From Acridotheres tristis (taxonomy: Eukaryota; Chordata; Aves; Passeriformes; Sturnidae), in assembly GCA_037013685.1 (NCBI GenBank), contig CM072886.1, positions 91,810,422-91,874,421 on the forward strand: a DNA stretch of 64,000 nucleotides, written 5' to 3'. Every line of letters starts with the position of its first letter. Positions within the stretch are counted from its first letter, which is position 1. The position numbers and the translations under genes are program-made. The notes beneath the pieces are model-generated. The model was given only the letters and a program-made list of their open reading frames with translations. It did not search any database and was not told where the DNA came from. This document shows positions 1 to 12,400 of the stretch, one piece after another.

Positions 1-657
1 GATTGTCTTTAGACAGTTCAGTTATAGATTTGAGTGTCAGCATTATCATATGTGAATCCCTATCCTGCACAGTGATGGCCTCAAGGAAAGCAACAGTTCT
101 GTACCTTTTATTTGCAAAACAGGTGTTTTCATATAGAGGAAAATCAAAGATTCTCAAGGAAATAAAAATTTTGGTGCCCCACGGATGAGGAACTATGGTG
201 TAGAGAGGAAAAAGAATGCAGCAAAAACAGAAACCCAAGAAGTGAATGTGTGTGCATGTGTGCAGGGAGCTATGAACTCAGACAAGATACGGTTTGAAAA
301 ATGTTACTGAATCTCTAAATCCATCTTTCTGCTGGAAGAATATATTTCCTAGTAGAATTTCATGTGGAGGCAGAGCCAGAAAAGAGAAGGACAACATAAC
401 TATGCCATTCCTAGTTACCATTCATAAAAATCCACTAACATAACATAAAAATTTAAGAAATAAGGCTTAAGGAAGTACTTGAAGTTTGAATGAGCTGAGT
501 TCCCTTTCCTGTGTCCTGCCTAACTGGCTGTTGAATGGCAAGGGTGTATTTGGACATGAGTGGGCTTCTGATGAGACAATTCTGATTGTTACTAACAGCA
601 AGGATCCTCCAGATTGTGAAGATAGACCTGAACCACCTCATGCTTATTTGTCTTAGA
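1..657. other. Non-coding sequence, nothing recognised
   Basis: AT-rich unique sequence. The open frames are short, begin at arbitrary ATGs and resemble no family I know. A short TG-alternating stretch lies near 248-262. The right edge is set by the start of the CR1 fragment. Confidence 0.6.
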
Positions 658-945
658 GTCATAGAATCACAGAATGGTTTGGGTTGGAAGGGACTTTAAA
701 GTTGCTGTAGTTCCAAACCCCTGCCATGGGCAGAGACACCTGCAGTAGATCACGGTGTTCAAAGCCCAATCCAGCCTGGCCTTGAACAATTCCAGGGATG
801 GAGCATCATGTGCCAGTGCCCCACCACCCTTGAGTAAAGAATTTCTTCCTAATATCTAATCTAAACCTACTCTTTTTCAGTTTAAAGCCATTACCCCTTG
901 TCCTATCACTACATGCCCTTGTGAAATCTTCCTCTCCAGTTTGTC
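658..945 (-). mobile_element. CR1 LINE, 3' end fragment (minus orientation)
   Basis: The plus strand opens with TCATAGAATCACAGAATGGT and continues with the GGTTGGAAGGGAC block. It then follows the reverse complement of the avian CR1 3' UTR: the CCATGGGCAG block near 723, AATCCAGCCTGGCCTTGAAC near 768, AAGAATTTCTTCCTAATATC near 838, and the block ending TTACCCCTTGTCCTATCAC near 890-908. The element is therefore inserted on the minus strand, with its 3' end at 658. It is truncated at the 5' end near 945, as is usual for CR1 copies, which are mostly cut short during target-primed reverse transcription. An internal segment is missing relative to the family (near 815, where the text on the short piece between the 'GGCATCC' and 'CACCACCC' blocks is compressed). 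It carries no open reading frame. Family assignment is firm; the subfamily is not determined. Confidence 0.95.
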
Positions 946-1256
946 CTATGGGTATGAGAGAAGATTACTTTAATGGGAAATGTGATTATCAACCACAAAG
1001 AGGATTAGGCACAGCTCCCATTACAACAGAGACAAAACTTCACAAAGTAATTTGCAAATTGTAAAAACAGTATTTGGAATAATTCTTTGGTTAGAGGACT
1101 ATCCATTATGAGAAAATGGCATGTAAAATGGTATTGACCAGAAAACTGCTCAGGAATAGACAGTATTCTTACATCTGACACTGGAAGTCGTTTTAGGCTA
1201 TGAATACATCTGGTGAAATTTTTACTTCTATAGTTATATTCAGTTTTCCTGAATTT
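946..1256. other. Non-coding sequence, nothing recognised
   Basis: Unique AT-rich DNA between the CR1 fragment and the possible gene remnant. I see no repeat or motif of note. The start of the remnant (minus-strand stop near 1257) lies at its right edge. Confidence 0.5.
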
Positions 1257-1560
1257 TTAAAGGTATTTATAAAACACCATTTCTTTTGTATATGCAGGCA
1301 AACTATCAATAACAGGCTGCAAGGTTTTGTCTTGCTGCTGAACCTCTGGCAACTTATTGTACACCTTGGAAAGCTCCCTATTCAGTTTTTGGGAACACTG
1401 AAAGGTACTACAATGTATGGTTTCCAAATTTTCCCAGACGAGCACAGGAGAAATAAAAGGCCCATTTGTCCACATCATTAAACCACCTTGCAGTCTGGTA
1501 CAGTTGGCAGACTCTTCTCCAGAGAGATTCAGAACAAAAACTGCATGAGTGTTTCTAGGT
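1257..1560 (-). pseudogene. Possible decayed exon or gene fragment (doubtful)
   Basis: The minus strand stays open for about 100 codons, from a stop near 1560 to a TAA near 1257. The internal methionine pair near 1473-1478 is not a convincing start, so this would be an exon or a pseudogene piece rather than a small gene. The translation is less skewed than the surrounding chance frames and contains SKVYNKLPEVQQQ near 1335-1375. That string resembles the core of the ALMS motif (a K/R-rich C-terminal segment with a Y-x-x-LPEV core, known from ALMS1, CEP295 and C10orf90). About a dozen residues later the same frame reads DSLPAYTKEMV, where the family would have an asparagine-arginine-leucine stretch followed by tyrosine and lysines. 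The spacing is shorter than in the family and the lysine and arginine content is low. I see neither neighbouring exons nor a poly(A) tail to settle exon versus retrocopy. Chance remains a serious alternative. Confidence 0.2.
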
Positions 1561-4500
1561 CAGGTTGGAAGTAGGCTGGCAGAGCTGTGTCAAGCAACTT
1601 CTTCTATGTCTTCCTGAACTCAGGGGTCCAATCCTGAGATGCTCTCAGTGGTCTGAGTCTCACAAAAAACAAACCTATGACTATCCTCTTTTCAGGAATA
1701 TTATATTCCCTTGCAAATCTGTATATTTAAAAGCTGCGAAATATGCACTATGAGTTTTGCACTTTTATTACTTTCTTTACTGTCTTCTATTCTTATTGAC
1801 ATTGTATGACTTTGTTAATAGCATAGTCTTGGTCTTGCCTCTTTGACTTTTTTTGAAAGTGAGGGGAAGATATTTTATATTGCCAGAGCACTAGAACTCA
1901 GCAGAATTATGTGAAGGATTTTTTTAATGGAAAGCATATAATACAAGGCAAGTCCTTCCTTTAATAATATTGATATTCCTCTTGTGCAACCCCAAGCCAA
2001 TTTGTATAATGCCAGTTTTGTATTACCTTGCTTGCTGTTTTTATTATCTACAGAATACAAATTAATCTCTTGTGTTGTGCAAAGACTTGGCAAAAAAGCC
2101 AAGACTAGGACAATGGGGTGCAGAAAGTCTCTCTGTTTCAAAGAACTATGAATAAATATATTTTCTTTTATTCTTTCAGCATCACTTTCCCTGTTTTACC
2201 CCCTGTTGGTTTAGGCAAAGTCACCTAAAAGAAGTAGGTCAAAGTAGGTCTAGATTTCATGGTTCTTGATGCTAAGGATCCTGTTTTATTACTTAAATCA
2301 CAAACACCAGTTATATTGAAAGAATAGATTTAGCTTTGGTATTATTTGTAAAATAAAGCCCTGCAAGAATGGACAGGATTTGTAAAACAGAATTTAAAAC
2401 TGAAGAGCATTATTTCTTTCATGAACCTTTATATAAGATTCAATAAGTTTTGTTAGATTTCAGTAAGTTTTATTTTTATATGGAAGGGGAATAAGCAAGA
2501 CATAGTCACTAATCAAACTCTTCCGAAGGATAACAATTGTCCTTAGTCCTGGCTTGGGTTCAGTGAAAAGTGTCTGGTTTTTGGTTTTAAGTGGAAACTT
2601 TTGAAGGGCAACCATAAAAATGTGCATGTATGAAACCACAATTCACAGCAGAAGCCATGCTGGTGGGTCTGTGCTGTGTTGGCTGCCACTGGCAAGAGGG
2701 TGCCAAGAAAAGTCTTGTAGCAGACCACGGGCACAGGGGCTTGCCCAGGTCTGTGGGGCACACCTGGCCCTGTGCTGCCTGGCAGCACATGAGAGCATGG
2801 CACTGCTAGAGCTACCCGAGGCTTCCTCTCAGGTACCAGCCCAGACTCCTTTATTTCCTGAAGCAGGCCAGCTCTGCTCCCCTTGTGCAGACAGACGTGT
2901 TTGATTCACTTTCCTGGTGAGGGCTTTGGCTTCAAAGTGACACAGGGTGTTGAAAAACAACCTCAGTGGGGAGCACCAGGTGTATGGCCACTTTGCTATG
3001 TTTTCAAAAGATTTCATATATCTTATAACAGGGTATTCCTTAATACTGTATTTTCTATGCTGAACAGTTTTGATCTTGCTAGACAACTGGTTCTGCCCAA
3101 GTTCAGGTAGGAGGGTGAACAGCTCTCACTTCAATCTTTGCTTTAGTGGCAGCAAAGCATGTAAGGAAAGCTGAAAAAAAGTGCTGAAGGCCCAGACACA
3201 ACATAATGAGGTACATATTCAACAAGACACTAGTTATGCATACAATGAATTGGGTCCTTACGTGTCTTCCTTGAGTGGGGGTACTGTGGGTTTACTGTAT
3301 TCTTTTTCAAGCATGAAAACTGCCAGCGCATATATTCTGAGTACCTGAATTCATTATTAATACTGTTGCACCAAATAGAAATATAAGGGACAAATCAGAT
3401 ATACCTGTTCCTTTCCAAACCAACCCTGTACAGCTATTTGAAATGCTTATATACATATTTTGTGAGCTCATTTTTTTTGTTTACACTCATATGTCTTTAG
3501 CAATCCTGTAGAATGATAGACTTTTTCTTTAAAAACCTCACTTGTAGGCTTGTACGTAATTTATCGTGTTCCTGTACTACTGTGACATTTTTCTTACAAA
3601 ACCTCCTAGCTTATAAATTACCATAAGATTAAACCAGATATTGCTAATGTATTTTAAACAGTTGTTAAATTACCAAAGTTGGTTGATCCCTTCCTTGAAA
3701 TTTGCTGATCCTAACTTTAAATGACTCCTAGGTTATTATTTATATCTTTTAAATCTTTTATAGCGGTACATGGGTGCTTTTATGAAACCTGGCGTAACAT
3801 ATTCTAAGAACAAAAGCATATTTATGTAAGTAGCACTGGGAGCTGAGTTGGCAGGTGTTTGCCACAAAGTCTTAACCCCTAAGCATTAGTAGTAGGCATC
3901 AAGTGTGTCCTCAAAAGGTTGTGAGAGTCTCTTTTTCTACAGAGAAACTGTTCAGGTTCAAAATGTATTTAACTGGAAAAAATATCAGGACTTGTGCTAT
4001 CATCAAGTTTGTGAGCTACAGAAAGAAACGAGGATTTAGAAATAACATTTGCAACAAGTACCATAAACAGAAAATCAAGACAGTTGTGGTGGCCAGGGCT
4101 TCTCAGAGAAACTGCAACCTTATATAGCTCATGAGACAGCCAGGCAGAATTGTTCTTGGGAAGAAAGCAGTCTCGGATGTATAAAGGAGCAGGCAAGGCC
4201 ATAGTCTCTCCTCTGCACAAACCAGACAGGAAAACTGTCCATCTGGAGGAGGTCCGGGGCTGTCCTGCATGAAGGGGTAGCGGAGGGACAAAAGGCTGTA
4301 AAAAGAAAAGGATTTTGTCTAGAGCAAAGGTCAGTCATCTTGAGCTAAGGTAGTGAAATCTCACACAGAACTCCAAAGTTTTCATTGGCATTTGCTAAAG
4401 TAATGCTTTGTATGAATATGCTGGAGAAGGTCAGCAAGGAATGAGTAATAGAGTAGGGTAAGATGTGACTGGAGATTTACTTTCAGCTTGTATGCACAAA

Positions 4501-4959
4501 ACATGTTGGGTCCTTTAGCTTCTTTTATGTGGGAGCCCAATCCATGGTTCAACATCCTTATCAAAGATTACCTTTCAATAAAAATACTTTCATTGAAACA
4601 TGTCATCTGTTAGGAAAAGTTTCTTGCTCCAAAACTTCACTTCTGAGAGGCCAACACCCCCATGAGCCCCACGATCTGGTGTTCATAGGCTACACCAATG
4701 AAGTGAGAAACATTAATTAAGCCCCTACTCTCACTGAATGAAATCAGGGTATAATCACCTTCTCTGACTCAGAGGGCAGGCTCAGGCTTCAATGCTCAGC
4801 TCTGGAGGGAAATGGTTGCTGGGAAATTGCTGTGAGACTTCCTTGGAGAATGTAGGCAGCATTGCATTGATCCTGCAGTATGTCAAGGGAGACTATGGGC
4901 TGGAGTCAACACAGCCACTTCTTGGCTGAATGCTGCAGCTGGGGAGTTTGGAGGTGGTA
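1561..4959. other. Non-coding sequence; small GC-richer patch at 2640-2900
   Basis: Mostly AT-rich unique DNA with no gene I can support. Around 2640-2900 the base composition rises in GC, and frames are open on both strands for 60-94 codons. They overlap one another and match no family, so I read them as a consequence of fewer stop codons in GC-richer DNA. A 9-bp word (AAGTAGGTC) is repeated directly at 2232-2250, giving two AGGTC(A/T) half-sites spaced by 4 bp. Confidence 0.5.
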
Positions 4960-5060
4960 AGAGGTATTTTTTTATTTTGTTGTTGTGTTGTGGTTGGGTT
5001 TTTTGGTGGTTTTTGTGGAGTTTGTTTTTTGCTTTTTTTTTTTTTTTTGTATTTTTAAAG
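4960..5060. repeat. T/G-rich low-complexity tract with T16 run
   Basis: The plus strand here is nearly pure T and G: TTG/TTTGG words followed by an uninterrupted run of 16 T at 5033-5048. It contains the word TGGTTGGGTTTTTT, whose reverse complement is close to part of the A/C-rich tract at 6327-6470. It could be an old retroposon tail on the minus strand, but no body is recognisable next to it. Confidence 0.8.
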
Positions 5061-5851
5061 GAAAACTTCAGAGTTTTTGGAAGAGGGGGGAATTTCCCTA
5101 TTCTGTTCTTATGGTTACTTGCTAGCAAGTGGTAATGTGGTATGTTAAGGGGCTGAACAAAGTGTGCACACGTGTATGAGATGTGTCAGTGTTTTTCTCT
5201 GAAAATGGGACTTATCTTCCGATGTGCTGATAGAGGCTTCTCAAAAGGGCTTTATTAGGCTTTAGTTGCATGGAACTGGCATGGAATTGTGGTTCTCCAC
5301 AAGCCATTCATCTCATACTTTTCCTGCAAATCTCTTCACTGATGGCATACAAAATTCCCAAGAATCGTGCTCTGTTCTATGACTAACATACAGTGAAAAG
5401 TTCTATTTTAAGCTTATTTGATTTTTTTTTTTCTGAGAGGAAGTATAACTGTTAGTTAATATCCACTGCAATTATACCAAGAAAAATACTTATTAAAAAC
5501 CTTCCTTGTAGCTCCAGGTTTCAGTCACCTACTTTTTCTTTCGTATGTCTGCCATCATTCACATATTAAATATCAGCTATACTAAGAAAAGATATGAAAG
5601 ACTTGCTTTTTATGGCTATGAATTTTACTGTAGTAAAAATTCCTGCATGTATAATTTTATTAGCTTTAATAAGAGTATTCAGGCAGATAACTTCATACAG
5701 AGCTTGCATGCAGTTGTGGTGTCCCATGTTTAAAAAACGTGAATATAGATTTCACAGGATGGCTACTACACTGGTTGGGAGCATGAAGAGCATGTGAAAT
5801 GAGAGGAAGCTAGAAGAGCTTGGTTTGCTTGGCCTTCACATAGAGATCAAG
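5061..5851. other. Non-coding sequence, nothing recognised
   Basis: Unique AT-rich DNA. A short alternating GTGTGC/ACACG stretch lies near 5161-5190. No gene or mobile element is supported. Confidence 0.5.
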
Positions 5852-5917
5852 AAATTAAAATTTTAAAATCATTTTTTAAATTTAATTTTAAATTTATTTT
5901 AAATTTAATTTTTTTAA
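5852..5917. repeat. AT-only low-complexity tract (AAATTTAATTTT words)
   Basis: About 65 bp built almost only from A and T, with AAATTTAATTT occurring repeatedly. The tract is nearly self-complementary, so it could fold or melt easily. It looks like simple-sequence expansion. Confidence 0.75.
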
Positions 5918-6326
5918 GTTTCCAGAGTGGAGGACAAACACCAGTAAGGAAGATAAGCTGTTTGAGTTGAAGGATGATAACAGTGTGCAAAGAGATGAAA
6001 AGGAGTGGGAAGAAATTGAGCCTGGAAACTGAAGGACAAGTCCTGGGCTTGTGAAAGACTGCTCTACTCTGAATGCTGGGAACAGTGCTGTACATTAAGA
6101 GCAAGCCTGTTAGAGGGAGGGGCTTGTTCTTGCTTCAAGAGCCTCCCTTGGGAGTGCTCTGATGAGCCCAGTGACGGACCTAGACACGGGTTGTGGGTTA
6201 ACCCTGGTGGGCAACTCAGTCCCACACAGCTGCTTGTTCACATCACATCTTGGTGGGATGGAGGTTGGGAACAGACGAGTACAGGTGTGAAAATTTGTGA
6301 GTTGAGTTCACACTTAAGGTTAGGAA
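5918..6326. other. Non-coding sequence, nothing recognised
   Basis: Unique sequence between two low-complexity tracts. The open frames that run from here into the A/C-rich tract owe their length to the low-complexity sequence, which lacks stop codons, and are not genes. Confidence 0.5.
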
Positions 6327-6470
6327 AAAAAAAAACCAAACAGAAGAAGCAAAAAAACCCAAAAACCCAACCAAACAAAAAACAAACAAACAAACAAACA
6401 AACAAAAAAACCCGAAAAAACCACCCCCCCCCCCAAAACAAAAAACCAAACGCAAAAACAAGAAAAACAA
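6327..6470. repeat. A/C-rich low-complexity tract with (AAAC)n and C11
   Basis: A run of A is followed by AACCC/AAACC words, a regular (CAAA)n block near 6380-6405, then 11 consecutive C at 6424-6434 and more CAAAA words. The plus strand contains almost no T or G. This explains the long lysine- and proline-rich frame on the plus strand and the phenylalanine- and glycine-rich frames on the minus strand. It may descend from an A-rich retroposon tail, but no adjoining element is identifiable. Confidence 0.85.
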
Positions 6471-9400
6471 GGGGTGCAAACCCATCCACAATTGTTCTTT
6501 GCCAGCTGACCTATGCTCAGGCAGCTCCTGGGAGCAATTGCAGCCCAGGAAACTTCTTCCCCAGGTTTTCTTGCTGAGCACAAGGTCATATGGCATGGGG
6601 TGTCCCTTTGGTCAGCTGGGGAGCTGTCTCTCAACTTCTTGTGCACTCCCAGCAGCCTGTTCTCTGGTGAGGTGGCACGAGAAGCAGAAAAGGCCATGAC
6701 AGTGTAAGCACTGCTCAGCCTTAGTTACATTAGTGTTCCTGTGTTATCTACTCCTTTTTCATCATAGATGCAAAACAAGCACCATGCCAGATAGAACCAG
6801 TACATTATAGATGGATGGATTCAAAAGACAGGCCTCTCTTATATTACCTAGATTCTAGGAACATAATGACTTGAACTGGCCACATGACACCTGCAGTTAC
6901 CAGCACCTACCAATGGTGTGTTATACAGTTTCAGGTGGTTCCTACCAAGACAACTGGTGTCCAGTTCAGTACCTCTACACTTTCAACTGCATTATGCAAA
7001 AGCAATGGAGTTACATTGTTTTTACACCAAAACTTCCCATTGAGATCAATGGAAAATTGTGATTGAAACTGGTGACACAATAAGGCCCTATTTGGCCTAT
7101 AGAACAGCTTAACAGACACTAGAGTAGGTTTACTTTGAGTTAAATTTGTTCCAATCTCTCTTCAAGTGATGCTGCTATGACACAAGAAAGATCTGATTGG
7201 ATGGCAAAATGCTCCCTGTTAAAATTTCAAAAATGGTTTGCTTCACAGCTATGCTTCAGAAATTGGTGTATCTCCTGTTTGAAGCCTGTGGGATTGCCTT
7301 CAGCCTGAGCTTTGCTTTCCCTCTTTTACCCAAAATCCACCAGATCTGATAGGTCTGTCACTTCATCCTCTTCTTGAGCATCCTTCCTACAGGCAATTCT
7401 TTTCTAGTGTTGTCTGAGGTGCACTGGTTTTCTTACCCCTAAGGTCTTGACTTGGTGTGTGACAGCCTCAGAGAGAATCAAGTGGAAAGAGTTTCTCCCA
7501 AATCTTACAGCAGTTTTATTATGGTAAGGAAAAAGGAGAACACAAAGTGTGCTTTTGCCAGGGTGGGACTGGCTGCTGGTGAAGCCAGTGTAGTGATGCC
7601 AATGAGGCCTTTCACTTCCAGTAGCTCTCCACCTTCCATTTATATCTGTAAATGTTCTCCTCTTCAAATCCCAGACTTCTCCCACCTTACACCCCCACAA
7701 ATTTAGCAAAGTGCATTTATTGTCTCAGGAATATTTTAGATGTTTAGCAGATAATTTGATCTCTGAGAAAGGCATTGACTGCTGCAGCACAGAGGCCAGA
7801 CCCTCATTGCAGGCAGACAGGCTCCACTTATTTTCCTGGCTCTTCAGATTTACTACTAACACACTGGCAGACAGTAGTAGTGGATATGATGATGTAGTGT
7901 TGGAAATAATCCTGGGTTTTAGTAATACCTACACATTGCCAGACAATTATGTCCAAAGAGCCCAGATTTTCTAGAAGTGCTGTTCCACCCCCCCTTCTGT
8001 TGGAAACCCTAATTTCCTCCTTACCCCTCTTCCCTCGCTGTCAGCCCTATCACGTCTCTTGTGGCCAGATCAAGGATGTTTAAATATAAAAATAAAAAAA
8101 AATTTCTGAGGGAGGAGCAATTCTGGCAAGGTTTTGTAGCCTGACTGATCTCACTAAACTACTGCTGACTATTCAGGATCTCTTCCAATACTAGCTGGTC
8201 CTTCTTTAAATTTGCCAATGATTTAGAAATTCAGAAATAAAGCAGTAAACAGATGCAGTGAAGCTTCTGAGTTTTTTCTGTGCTGGAAAAAAACCTCTTC
8301 CCCCATTTCTTATTCTACCTTCTGCCACTCAGTACAGTCTAGGCTTACTTAGTGAACAAAAAAAGTACATTTGTAGACTAGCAGGCTTGGTCCTAACCAG
8401 TCACAGTACATGGCATATCTTCAGGAATATGTGGGAGATCTGGTTTCAAGTGAAAGCAAAAAGCAGAGTACTCTTTAAGTCTGTGTTAGAAGTGGATTAG
8501 ATGAATCTATCCCTTCTTTCCGTTTTCTAAAATTGCCTTGAGCCTTTTTTTTTTTTTTGACTTTGGAATAATCATAGCATAAAAGATGTGAGGAGGTATT
8601 TCTAATGACTAGAGCTTCTAGAGTGGTTTTATCCCTCTGTAATTACTTAGACTAAATGAAACAGTACTGAGCTGTAGCATGGCTGTGATGGCCTGGTAGA
8701 ATTATTAGTGTAGTTGTTGAAATTTGGGGGGAAATCAGAACCTAGTGTGATTTCCTGAAGTGCTCACACATGGTCAGCCCCTCTCCTATATGAAGTACTA
8801 GCACTGATCCTGTGTAACCAATTCAGTCACTTTTATATCCTCAAAATGAGTTTAAGCACTTCCTAGGCCTTGTTCTTGGCTTCATATTCAAGGATTTCAC
8901 TCCTTGGCAGTTTCAAGTAACTTGAGCAAGTTTTAGCAAATCAATAAATTATAGCTTCTGTTTTCTTCAGAGAATGGACTGCAGCAGATCTTGCAGATGG
9001 ACACCATTCTGCAAGAGTAAGCCTTGGCTATGCCATACAATGGCTAAAATCATATTCATTTAGGTAGTATTTGATAATAGAAAAACAACAGCCAGACTTC
9101 TATAAATAACAGGAAACCATAAATAACACAAAAAGAAGACCTAAGAGCTGAGGCAAAATGCATTAGACTTCTGAAATAGGAAAGTTCAGTACTGTGGTTG
9201 TCATTACCACAGGACGCTTTTGCCCATGAAAGCAGAAAATAGTGTGTATATGTAATGGTGTAACATTCTAAGATGCATACAGCTCTGTAATATGGGGAAA
9301 TACAGAAATAGTTTTAAGAGATTGATTGCCTTTGAAGTGTATGAAAATAATGTTAAGAATTACTTAAAACCCTTTATGAGGCCAGTTATCTTTGGGAATA

Positions 9401-12400
9401 ACTAAAAGTCAATTAATGACTACATGCTATACATTGTATTAAAACAGCTCTCTTCTTCTCTAAAATTTGCCTTATCGGGTTTTCTTTAGGGTGAAATTCA
9501 TCCCTAGGCAAAGTACACGTACACGATGTTGAGTCTACCATTTAATATAACATCCATAACTCAGTACAAAAAGCTGTGCATATGGCCTTGATAACTATCT
9601 GCAGTGCACTGAATTTTCCTTTTGCATACTGATCCAAGGTGAATGACTGTGTCTCATCAACATTTTATTCCTCGGTGCTTTATTAATAACAAATGAGGGA
9701 CTCATGAATCCATTCAATTAATTAATTTCTTCTTGGTCTCCTTTTCTTGTTTAACAGGTTGATCCGTCTCCAAAAGGTACATTTTCTGCATTCCCATTGG
9801 ACTAATGACATTTAGATAATTTTTTTACTTTGGAATATAGCCATCCAACTTAAAAGTAAAAAGAGACATTGTACATTTGAAGACAGTGCTAATGCCATTC
9901 CCTGCCAGTAAGTCCTGCTGCTATGAAAATGAACAAGGTTGGGATCTGCCTTCCTTTGAGGTTATTAGACCAGGCATATCACTGACATGCATGGAGACAC
10001 TTCCCTTCAGCTATCTTGACTTGTATAGAACTTTATTTAGGTTTTGATTCAAATAACCATTTTTTCCAACCAATTTAAGGGTTATAATATCTGCTATTGA
10101 CCTTCTATTACAACCTGTGAACCATTCTGTTTAATGTGAAATTACATCATGTAAGAAATTCCTTTTTGTCCATTATCTTGGTCACCAACTTGACAGGGCT
10201 CTCAGAGAGTCATGGAAGTATAAATCAGAGATGAGACTAAGAAGTGGGGAACTCGGGAGTAATAGCCACGAGACTAACACCATGATTCCTTCTGTTCCTA
10301 AGGCCACAGCAAGAGTGCAATGAAGAATGGACATTAGGTGTTTCTTCCTGGCACTGTGTCAAGTGTAGAATATTTTATGCAAATGAAATATCCTGTTCCG
10401 AGAAATAATAGATCTGTAGTGATTTCATTCCCATGTTAGAGCAAGGTTTACATTGAAAAGATGGGTTGGACATAACCATGACTACTTGTTGAGCACAAAA
10501 GGATTATCAAGAAGAAATTAATTGTGTGGCATTAGCTAATAGGAAGCAATACACACAAAAGGGAGGTCACAGATAAAAAATTTCATTGATCATAATTGAT
10601 TGTTGTGATTTGCTTAACTGGACTTGGAAATTATGGGAGAAAATGAATGTCACCGTGGGGAGGGTGGAAGTCAAGGATGAAGGATATACCATATCTTGCA
10701 TATGTTATGCCTTCTCCTGGGTAATGTCTCAGACCAGTAACAGGGTTCCTCCCTTATAACAGAAAGCACAGCAAATAATTGCAAAGGTGGGTGAAGGTAA
10801 AAACAGTGCCAGGAAATAGAATTCTGAATGAAAGATGAAGAGTAGGGCATCGCAGTGAATGCCTTGGAAACTTAAGGGTCTTTATGCAGTGAGATGCCAG
10901 TCCTCAGATAGCTCTGTGAGAAACTGGATATGCTTACTCTGTTTCAGGTATTTTGAAGTACACTGCTTCAGATATTTATTTTGGGGTGGAATCTTATGCT
11001 TTTTTCCCCCCTTAATTTGGAGTTCAGTTGCCAGTTATTTTCCGTGTTGCATGTGCAGGTGGGATGCAAGTACTGCTTTCACCTGTTTTCATGAATGACC
11101 TTTTCAATACAGTCCTTAGGCCAAAGTATGAATTAGGAAGTTCAAGAGAAGAATTAAGGGAAGATTTTGCAAAAATCCATCAGAGTATCCTCGTCTATTC
11201 CTAAGATTTGCTACAGGCCAGATTATGTGAGACTTTCTCCTAAAATTAGAGGAAATCATCAAGCCACAGTTGCTTGGAAAGAAGCATCCTTCTATGGGTT
11301 TTCTTCTGTGACTTTTCCACAGCTTTGCTTAGCACTCTGCTTGATGCATCCATGTCCCATGTGGGGTGCTGTGCTCGAAGCATGATCTGTACTGTGTTTT
11401 CATCGACACAACTAAGCAACTCAGGAATGCCAAGGGGTCACTACTTTATCAGGTGGTATAAACAATGACAAAAAAATTTCTACTGCTGATCCTCATAGCA
11501 GCACAGTGTGTTTTTAGTAGAATAAATAGCACTGCAGAGAGACTTAGTGAAACTGGACTACAGACCTTCTGCTAGTCAGTGATTCCTCTTGGAATCATAT
11601 ATAAATTAGCATATAAGTGACAACAGACAGCTATATTGTTGCCAAACCCTGCTTTGAATATAGTGGAAGACCTCCAGTTCTTGTGGGAACAGCTCTGTTC
11701 TTTTACATGAACGGAAATTGGATTTGGGAAAGTTGTTTGCTTGTACTTTTCCTTACCCTCTGAACCCTGCTGTGAACTGTTCTTACATTATTTTCCTTAG
11801 AAAGGGAAAGAAGTTAGTTGAATTTCTCAAAGATGGCTTCTATTTCCCTTCCCTATTGCTCCCGTGGTTGATTCCAGTTTCTCTCCCAGCACTGTCTGCC
11901 TGCTCACAGGTACATCCACTTCATGGCAGAGTGATTCAGCTGCCTGACTGAACTGAATTCCTTCACTCTTCCGTGTTAGTTTAGCGTACAGTCTTAGAAA
12001 TCCAGTGAATAAATCACATTTTGGATACAAATCAAAACACGTGATTAATACCTAGACATTTATGGCCATATAATGTTGCACCACAGTTAACAAGTAACAT
12101 TTGGCTATGGGGTCTGTGCACCTGCTAAGCAGTAATGTGCTGCTAATGTTTTGATGAAGGATCCCAGGGAAAAAAATACCTCTCTAAGCCAGAGGTAAAG
12201 CTTGTGCTCCTGGAATGCACATATGTGGATAGGAGAGTTTACTGACTGGGAATACAGCCATTTGTTTTCCCAAATTACAAATAATAATTAATAAATAAAA
12301 TGTTTTCTCATGGCTGTGAGCAGGGAGTAGGGAGAATCACCTGGCAAACAAACTGATATTTAAGCTGTGATTCGTAGGGAATATTTTCACATTACTCTAG

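Noticed and set aside
1875..2141. 88-codon minus-strand frame whose start looks like a signal peptide
   Set aside because: A hydrophobic N-terminus is easily produced by AT-rich DNA, and the rest resembles no secreted protein and has no supporting context.
2640..2900. GC-richer patch as an exon or LTR
   Set aside because: No family match, no terminal repeats, and overlapping open frames on both strands are explained by composition.
6191..6697. Long frames on both strands (117-128 codons)
   Set aside because: Their length comes from the A/C-rich low-complexity tract, which has no stop codons; the translations are lysine-proline or phenylalanine-glycine runs.
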